This document shows positions 56,286 to 64,000 of a stretch of 64,000 bases of DNA, one piece after another (positions within the stretch are counted from its first letter, which is position 1; each line of letters starts with the position of its first letter). The position numbers were made by a program, and so were the translations under genes. The notes under the pieces were generated by a model. That model had not been told where the DNA came from, did no database searches, and saw only the letters and a program-made list of their open reading frames with translations. Location of the stretch: contig BSBN01001149.1 of the NCBI GenBank assembly GCA_027924645.1, positions 1,798,001 through 1,862,000 of the forward strand, in the 5' to 3' direction. Source of the stretch: Cunninghamia lanceolata (Eukaryota; Streptophyta; Pinopsida; Cupressales; Cupressaceae).

Positions 56286-58439
56286 GTAACTATGTTTGCA
56301 TTTATGTGGGGTGATTGTATTATTTGCCATGGTTTTTGAACTTAAGTTTTAATAGTGTTAAAATATAATAAATTCCTCTTGTAGCACGTATTCCCATACT
56401 TGAATGCATAATAACCATTGATAAAGGTAAATCAAATGACCACTAGGATTTGTAATTGTTTACTTTTGAGCCTTAAGCAAAAAGCCCAGCCATTGACTAT
56501 TGAATGCTAAGTTGGCATTTTTGGGCCCACTACATCAATATCTCATGGATGTCCAAGGAGAAAATGAATATCATTAGAGTTGGAGGCAACACTATTGACT
56601 AGAAAAGGTGACATGTTAGTTGGTGGGGCATGTAGTAGTTTTATTTTAATCTAAATAATTAAAATATTTATTGTATTTTTTTCATAAGGGCTTAAAATGA
56701 TATTAATATAAATTAATTTCTCATGCATTTTAATAACTTTGTGGGTAAAATCAAGTGAAGATAATTTGAAGTTTCTAGAATATAAATAAATTTCTTATAC
56801 ATTTTAATATCTCCATAGATAAAATCAACTAAAGATAATTTAAAGGTTCTAGAATATAAATTAATTCCCTATGCATTTTAATATCTCCTTGTGTGAGTGG
56901 ATAATTTGTAGAGTGGTTAAGCATTCATCAACCATAGATCTAATTCTAGTAGTAACATTTATTTTGTGTAAATATATTTTCCTTGACTTGTAAATTATAT
57001 ATGAGCTTCAAAAAAGATTACATGAGTTGAAGTTCCTTGTTTTCCAAAGAAAATATCCTACCATGGCCATACAACACTATTTACAAAAAAATGCAATATT
57101 TACTAAAAACTACACTATTTACTAAAAACTATCTTATTTACCTTTGTTCCTATTGGTATTTTGAGCTATACCTAGAAGAAATAGTGCCACCTAACAAGCA
57201 CGCTCGAATTGAACTCTATCTACAAAGGGATGGAAATTAATGAAAGGAGTGCACATTTCATCCAAAATAGTGCCAATCCCTTGAGCTACAATTTTCAAAT
57301 TACCAATTAGGAGGACTTCCTAGAGTGTTTAGATATTCTAGATGAGCCTCATCATTCTTCACTCCAAGTCCCATAGTGATCTAATAGAATCCACACCTCT
57401 GAACTCATCTTTGACAACTAGTAAATTCTCCTAAAGTAATTGCTAGTCAATTTCTACCACTGTATCCAACCGAAGTCTAATATGTGGTTGGACAAACATT
57501 TCTTCCACTAGTACCATTATTTCTATGGTTTGGAAAAGTGATAGGAAATTAGATAGAAAATAACATGACGCCTTAGAATTTACATGAATCATGATATTAA
57601 GCTCCAGGTAGTCAATGCTAATGACTTAGTTAATGGCCGCCTTTATCTTGTGCAAGGGACAATTGAAGGTAATGTTTAATCATCTTTGCTATATCGATCC
57701 ATGGAAATCCATCTCTCTACAAAGAGAACATAAGAAGAAGAGTGACTTCATGATCTTGCAAGCTAAGATTTGTAAAGCACAATGATATTTCCACAAAATA
57801 AAGAGAGTAGAGCAAAGATTATAATGGTTGGCCAAGCGTGTGATTAGTTACCTCTTTGTTTATGCAATTTGTAGATAAATTAAATGAATTTTTTTTTATA
57901 TGAATAAACATGAATAAAAATACAGTAATTTGATTACACATGCACACATGTACTATTTTTGCATTGGCTTATCTTAAATGACATTTGTGTGATACTTTGA
58001 GTGAAAGGATAGCCTTCGACATCATTTTTATTTTCATTTAATTCATTATATAGTAACAGATTATAGATGCCCAAATAATATTTGTGTATATCTTAAAAGC
58101 CATTTTTCTAATAATTCCAATATGTTGAATTAAATGAAAATGTTATTGATGACGATCACATGGATGTTATGTCATTTCAATCAAAGAATCACTAATTTAA
58201 ATAAAAGTCTTAATGATGTCCTAAGCTACCTTTTCACACAAAGTATCACATGAATATTATGCAAGATATGCATACATATTTTTATTTATAATAATTTAGC
58301 ACACAAGTACAAATACATATTAATGTGAAACTAAAAAGTACAAAAACTAAAAGCTTCCCTATCACAAAGCTCTAGTAAAAATTACATTTGTTTAAATGCA
58401 AAACATTAAAGACAAAATAGAAGTACATATGAAAGCATG
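56286..58439. other. AT-rich region, third tandem unit and small repeats
   Basis: 56,290-56,640 is a diverged unit of the array at 41,785 (shared GCAACACTATTGACTAGAAA-like and GTTGGTGGGGC phrases). Beyond that I see no gene; short frames at 57,037-57,240 have no features. Confidence 0.5.
56708..56929 (+). repeat. 74-bp tandem repeat, three units
   Basis: Units start at 56,708, 56,782 and 56,856, each with ATAAATNAATT, ATNCATTTTAATA and, in the first two, AAGATAATTT and TTCTAGAAT. Confidence 0.85.
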
Positions 58440-58990
58440 CCAAATTTTTTAAATACTTGCCTTGGCTAAAGCTACCCTACACTGGAAGAAGACCTCATTC
58501 ACCATATTCCTTGATTCTTCCAAGAGATAGTTGTAGATGTCCTTTTTGTGATGAAGCAGAGTACTTTCATAGACATCTAAAGACCCATGGTGAATGCCAT
58601 CCCTTGCAACCTAGAGGATAGAATCTATAGTAGATGATTTTTTAACCAACTCTATTGGAAAGTAGCTTGCAAAATCCCATAGCCTATCATCTCTATCATA
58701 ATCTTCCAAAGTAACATTAAGTTTCTCATCAGGAACACGTGCATTATAAACATATGTCTTAGCTAGGATCTTGAATAATTTGACATCTTAGACGATGTCC
58801 ATGATGTTAGATATAAAAATGAGGTAACGTTACTTGGAAGATTATTTTGAGGAAAGTCAAGGAGTATATCCTTGCCAATAATAACCCTTATAATAGTTTC
58901 TACTACAGGGGAATCGATATAAAAGACCTTCCTTAATTTCATTGAATCAAATCTCTCTACACCATCAAATTCCCATTTGTTAGGGGCTAA
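58440..58990 (-). pseudogene. Decayed reading frame, unrecognised
   Basis: The minus strand reads about 180 codons in two frames joined by one frameshift near 58,800. The upstream part is APNKWEFDGVERFDSMKLRK then VFYIDSPVVETIIRVIIGKD. The downstream part is VKLFKILAKTYVYNARVPDE, YDRDDRLWDFASYFPIELVK and HHKKDIYNYLLEESRNMVNE, ending at a TAA near 58,456, with two in-frame stops. Sensible codon structure over 500 bp supports former coding. I do not know the family; a transposon-borne structural protein is possible. Confidence 0.5.
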
Positions 58991-59640
58991 AAAATCTTTC
59001 TATTTCCTTGAATAGCCATGAGAGAACTATCACTACAATGTTGCCAAAAAAATTGAAACTAGAACTTACACAATCAACCTCACAAATGAGAAACTTACAA
59101 ATGCACTATAAACTATACAACACAAGTCTCAATAAATAATGATGAAGTTCATTTTCTCATAGGTGAATTAGATGAAAAAATTATTGAATTGCTAAATTAA
59201 ATTAAATTCTTAATGATGCCCAATACCCAAGACACAAATATTATGTAAGATATATGTACAAACATTTTATTTTTAATAATTTGCCTCTTAACTTACAAAT
59301 TTGTGTCAATTTAAGTTTTTATTCACCACCACAATTAAAATTTTATATTACTTCACTTTTAATTCTCCCCGTTAATTACAAATTTATTAAAATTTAGGCT
59401 AAATTTGCCACCTGAATTAAAAATTTATGGGTAATTCAGGCTTAATTTGCCACCTGAATTAAAAATTTATGAGAAATTTAAGCTTAATTCACCACCTCAA
59501 TTAAAAAAATTGGCCTTTATTCACTACCTCAATTAAAAAATTATAAAAAAATTAGTCTTCTTTCACCAAATTGATTAACAAGAATGACTTTTAGTTTCCA
59601 AATCACCCAAATTTATTTTTAAAATTATGTTTTAAAATTA
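58991..59640 (+). repeat. AT-rich stretch with a 42-bp degenerate tandem repeat
   Basis: Within 59,300-59,570, units built on GCTTAATTTGCCACCTGAATT AAAAATTTAT recur. Clear units are at 59,399, 59,441 and 59,483, with decayed ones on each side. The rest is AT-rich with no gene. Confidence 0.7.
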
Positions 59641-60066
59641 AAAAGCTACCCACTCTATCACTTTGGTTCAATTTTAGGAAAAAATCACCAAGAGGATTAT
59701 GTCTCTACATGGGGGGTTTGCCATGATTTCTATATATTTTTCCAAGGGCTAGTTCTTAAAGTATACTTTGGTGTTAATAAATCTCTATGGATTTTTAGTT
59801 GAGGAAAGGTGAAACTATCTTTCATGGATGGGAGAGTGAGTGCACTCTCTAATTTTTTACATATATAAACTTTGGCTAAAAGTTTAATTTTTGTCTCTAA
59901 GATGATTGACTTAGTTGTACATATCACTTTTGATTAAAAAGAGTGTGAGTTGGTTAGAGGCATTTTGGTTCTCTAGAGTTAAAGGTGTGAGGCATGACAC
60001 TCTATTTAGGTTGGAAGCATCAATATTGTGTAGTTCTATCATTATTACTAAACATAAATAAGGTAT
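59641..60066 (+). pseudogene. Upstream part of a decayed copia polyprotein
   Basis: A broken frame reads LARSLIFVSKMIDLVVHITF and later HDTLFRLEASILCSSI, matching the usual stretch between copia protease and the integrase zinc module. No protease DSG motif could be found. The 5' LTR was not recognised. Confidence 0.45.
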
Positions 60067-60720
60067 GTTATGGCATCACCGGTTGGGTCATATTGGATAA
60101 AAAGGCTTGGAAACTTTGATGAGAAAGAATATCATGGAAGGTATGTTAGACTATTCTATTGGTTTTGAATTTTGTCAACATTATGTACTTGGAAAGAAAA
60201 ATAGGGCACAATTTGATTCAAGAAGCTCTAGGGAAGGGGATGTGTTGGAAGTGATCCATAGTGACATTTTCCATCTAGTGGATATACACTCTAAGTCTTG
60301 TTATTATGTCTCTTTCACTGATGATTACTATAGAAATGCTTTAGCATATTTTCTTATGAAAGAGTTTGAGGTGTTTCTCAAGTTTAGAGAATTTAAAGTA
60401 CATGTAGAGAATTATACCAATAACAAAATCAATGTGCTTAGGTCAAATAATGGTGGGGAGATTTTCTCTATGGCATTTGAGGTATATTGCAAGCAAACTA
60501 GTAGTATTAGGAAAATGACAACACCCTATACACTACAATAGAATAGAGTGGCTAAAAGGTTGAAAACAACATTGTTGGATGAAGCCAAAAGCCTATTAAG
60601 AAATGTTAGTCTAAGGTAGGTATTTTGGGTTGAGGCAATTAACATTTCTTCTAATTTAAAACTAAACCTCCTACTTTTGCACTTGAGGAGAAATGTGGAC
60701 AAGTAAGAAACATGTTGTAA
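60067..60720 (+). pseudogene. Decayed copia integrase
   Basis: WHHRLGHIG marks the zinc-binding module at about 60,070. FEFCQHYVLGKKNRAQF stands for the second half, with one Cys of the CxxC changed. The core has VIHSDIFH and SFTDDYYRNALAYFL. The second catalytic block reads LRSNNGGEIFS, where the usual Asp (LRSDNGGE) is now Asn. TTPYTLQ, stop and NRVAKR follow in place of the T-P-x-Q-N-G-V-x-E block. The enzyme is dead. Confidence 0.85.
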
Positions 60721-61190
60721 TACATTTGATAGTTTTTTGTTGTGATGTTTTTATCCATGTTTCTAAGGAGAAATGGTCCAAGTTGGACTTTAAGGTTGAA
60801 AAGTGTATTTTCATTAGATATGGTGGAAATGTGAAAGACTACAAGATTTGGAATTTGGTAACCTAGAAAGTTCTCTACTCAAGGGATGTCATATTAAGGG
60901 AACTTGAAGTTTTGTCCAATGAGGAGTATTCAAAGCAGCCAAATGGAAAGGAGAATAATAAGACACATTTTGAATATAGATTAGAGAAACAAGATGCATC
61001 TAGTAATGTACATCTTAGTAGACATTACAATGTGCATGGAGAGGAGATAAGCATACCTAGTGCAAATCCTGAAGAAAGGTAGGATGTAGATGAAACAAAA
61101 AATTCTCCACTGGTGATAACTATGAGGTGGTCTATGTAACAATGGAATTTACCTAAAAGGTATAGTTAATGAGATTTTTGGTGTGCTAAA
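60721..61190 (+). pseudogene. Decayed copia integrase C terminus and linker
   Basis: Broken frames show KWSKLDFKVEKCIFI and YGGNVKDYKIWNL, matching the copia GYS-containing region, then LRELEVLSNEEYSKQPNGKE and an acidic linker. Many stops. Confidence 0.6.
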
Positions 61191-62370
61191 CTAAAGTATA
61201 TAGGAGAAGCTCTCTCTTCTAAGGGGAATAAGTCTTGGAAATTTTCCATGAAAGAGGAGATGGAGGCAGTGCATTATAATAAGACTTGGGACTTGGTTGA
61301 TCTAACCAAAGGTAAGAAAAACATTGGTTACAAGTGGGTGTTTAAGAAAAAATTTGGAGAATATTGTACTTTGGAGAGGTACAAACCACAATTTGTGGCA
61401 AAGGGATATTTCTAGGTAGAATGGATATACTTTGGCGAGACTTTATCTCCTATAGATAAATCAAATTTCATTAGGCTGTTGTTGTCTATAATTGTGGCTT
61501 TTGATTTTGAAGTGGAGAAAATGGATGTCAAGACAATATTCTTGCATGGAGATTTAGAGGAGGAAATCTATATGGTTTATCTTGAGAAATTTAAGGTAAG
61601 GGGTCAAAGAACATTTGGTTTGTAAACTAAAAAGGCCTTTGTATGGGTTAAAGCAATCTTATATATGTCATATCAAAAGTTTGATTCCTATGCCTTAGAT
61701 CTAGGTTGTGTAAGAAGCTAAGTTAATCATGGTGTGTATTACAAGTAGGTAGGTGCTCAATTGTTAATTATTATATTTTATATCTTGATGATATGATATC
61801 ATTGGGAATAATCAGAAACTATTTAGAGAACTCAAATATTAGTTGGTTAGTACATTTTAGATAAAATAACTACGTGTGAGATACATACTTGGTATGGAGA
61901 TTCATAGAAATAGGGTTAACATAAAGCTATGGTTAAAATAGAGCAAGTATCTTGAAACTATTTTATAATGGTTTAGCATGCATGATAGTAATTTTTAAAG
62001 TATCCCTCTACTATTAGGCACTAAGTTAAGATTAGAATAGTGTCCTAAGTTTGCATAAGCTTTGGATAACATGAACACTGTATGCAATGGTTTGTATTAG
62101 GCTAAACATTTCCCAAGCAATGGGAGTTCTAAGTAGGTTCATGCAAAATCCTAGAAAAGAGTATTGTACATAGGTTAAGAGAGTGCTCAAGTACTTGAAA
62201 GGAACTCTAGATTATTATTTGTTTTATCATGATACTAATGTGTTAGTGAGGTGTTAAACACATAAGGGTTTATGGATTGTAATTGGGCTTGAGATTTGGA
62301 TAACCAAATATCAAACAATGAATATGTCTCTATTTTGTTTAAGTAGTAGAAAGTTGGATGAGTAAGTAAA
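61191..62370 (+). pseudogene. Decayed copia reverse transcriptase
   Basis: In order: SWKFSMKEEMEAVHYNKTWD (61,234 on), GYKWVFKKKFG, KPQFVAKGYF, KMDVKTIFLHGDLEEEIYM (first catalytic Asp), then, after frameshifts, LYLDDMISLG near 61,783-61,810. The last is the YVDD motif as YLDD with both aspartates kept. About ten stops and frameshifts lie between. This is a different and older copia element from the one at 1749. Confidence 0.85.
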
Positions 62371-62745
62371 AACATAAAATTACATTGTTGACAACTAAAA
62401 CAAAGTATATAGTGGCAAGACATACTTGTAAAGAAGTTGTGTGGTTACAAAGACTAGGTAACAATATTGGTTTTAAGAGTCATACATTATTGAATTGTGA
62501 TTCATAGAGTGCAATTTTTATAGCTAAGCATCCTATTTATCATGTTTAGACTAAACATGTAGTTGTGTAATATCATTTTGTTAGGGAGATGGTTGAGACA
62601 AGGAAGGTATAATTGGAGAAAATTGACATGAGTAAAATATGATTAATTCTTTGACAAAATCAATGAGTGTTGCTAAGTTTTTTGGGGTACATGGACGAGA
62701 ATGGATTTATAGTAGTCTCTCACATGAAGTTAAATTATTGGAATA
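62371..62745 (+). pseudogene. Decayed copia RNase H end
   Basis: TTKTKYIVARHTCKEVVWLQ corresponds to the TKAEYIA block, followed by LNCDS and SAIFIAKHPIYH (the CDN-SAI block), YHFVREMVE, and NSLTKSMSVAKFFGVHGREW at the C terminus. Single-base stops break it. Confidence 0.8.
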
Positions 62746-64000
62746 CTACAAGTTCTCCTATGATGAATATTAAGTGGAAGAATGCTAAAACTTTGGTGTA
62801 CTATTCACGTACATAAGTTTATTGGTAAGGCTTCTAGTGAAACAAGTTGATGGACTTTACTCTAAGTTCATGTTGACAGTTGTCTGGTAGATTGGTAAAT
62901 AGTAGTGGTAATGTATGGAAGGTTGAGATGGGTTTAGGTATTATAATTTAGCATGGATACTTGTATAAGTCTACTTTTTCTATCTTCCCAACTTCATGTC
63001 ATTTGGAAGAGAAATCATAATTGTATAATTGTAGGTGTGTCACTATAAGTGTGTATGATAGTGTAGGAGAACTTGCCACATTGTTGGAGTACATATGGTG
63101 ATAATCAAGAGCATGTTGAAGTTATAAAAGATGCCTAGAGTTACCACAAGTAGCTAGAATCCTAGATAATGTTTGGCTATAGTGCAAGATGACATGTATG
63201 CAATTCAAGAGAAGTGAGTCAACAACCTTTAACCAAGTGTGTGTGGCATAGAATTATTATGTGTGGTGACCATCCATATGGAGAATACATGTTACATGTA
63301 ATGTGTGACATTCCAATGTCATTCTATGGTCATGAGATGGTTGTGTAACTATTGGTATTCCGTGTCGTAGTTAGACAGTTAGATGATTGGAATTCATTGA
63401 TAAATGGTTCTATGACTATATATATAGATATAGATATGCCAATGTTGGATGTTGTTGAATATGGGTGGATCTTAAAGGTATGAAATCTTGGTTGGAGGTT
63501 ATATGTTTTTAGTCTATAGATTGAGACTATGTGTGAAAGTGACCTATTCTATTAGATGTAACTTTTCTAAATAATACAATTGTGAATGTCCTTTTTCTAG
63601 TGAGATTTTTCCTATAAGTGTTTCCCATGTCAATTCATGTTTCATGTGCATCTATGACTTGTGTATTTCTTCATGTGCTTCCTTTAATGTTGCTTAATTG
63701 AATTGTAGAAAAATCATAACTTTATTTATCACATAATCTTAAGGTGTTCCAATATACCAGTATATTGGTTGTCTATATTATGGATTAATTCCCAACAACA
63801 CAAACATGTGAAGTTCAATATATTTCTAAATTATCAAACCACTTTATTGAACAAGTGATACTCTTGCCTAGTAAATCTTAGGCCTAAATTTTTCTCTTGA
63901 TATTAGATATGCTTATTCCACTAGATGGAAAAGAAGCAAAGTTAAAAACCATGTTATAATGAAGACCCTTTCCAAATTAAGGAATCACAGACTTACTGCT
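62746..64000 (+). other. Region after the decayed copia polyprotein, possible LTR
   Basis: AAGTGGAAGAA (about 62,771-62,781) is a plausible polypurine tract followed by TGCTAAAACTTTGG, which could open the 3' LTR. A TATA-like CTATATATATAG lies near 63,416. Neither the LTR end nor a matching 5' LTR was found, so the assignment is tentative. No genes were seen to the window end. Confidence 0.4.

Overview
The window looks like intergenic DNA of a large-genome seed plant. Nested retrotransposons fill it, and no intact host gene could be recognised. A gymnosperm would fit the very long LTRs and the decayed element layers, but the sequence alone does not fix the species. Nothing here is bacterial: there are no operons, and nearly every real coding trace belongs to a transposable element.

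Layout. (1) 1-11,830: a decayed L1-type LINE on the minus strand (ORF1 tail, endonuclease, reverse transcriptase, C-terminal zinc-binding region). It is split twice, by a 518-bp solo LTR (453-970, target duplication CAAGG) and by a complete but inactive Ty1/copia element (1749-8756, target duplication GAAAC, minus strand). (2) 12,234-19,769: a complete non-autonomous LTR element, here called family 1. It has 2.7-kb LTRs, target duplication CTTTG, a primer-binding site matching tRNA-Arg, and a single gag-like reading frame with one stop. It has no pol. (3) 19,775-42,299: old AT-rich sequence holding LTR-like relics, a (CA)45 tract, several local tandem duplications, a MITE-like element, a short CpG-retaining segment (29,570-30,480) and a decayed coiled-coil reading frame. 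(4) 42,300-56,285: an LTR-internal-LTR-internal-LTR array of a second non-autonomous family (family 2). Its 2.9-kb LTRs are full of TACAAG/CTTGTA palindromes, and its roughly 640-codon reading frame resembles no protein I know. (5) 56,286-64,000: AT-rich DNA with small tandem repeats, an unrecognised decayed reading frame on the minus strand, and a heavily mutated copia polyprotein on the plus strand.

The most interesting signal is shared by families 1 and 2. Just upstream of the 3' LTR, where a polypurine tract should lie, each carries a sequence resembling a whole tRNA-Arg in sense orientation, ending in or near CCA. Family 1 also has a tRNA-Arg-like 5' half in the LTR downstream of its TATA box, and its primer-binding site is complementary to the 3' end of the same tRNA. 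Both families repeat short TGGCGACTCTG-like motifs downstream of the primer site. Together these suggest non-autonomous elements built around tRNA-Arg mimicry. The tRNA comparisons were made by eye against a plant tRNA-Arg(ACG) sequence recalled from memory and need to be tested.
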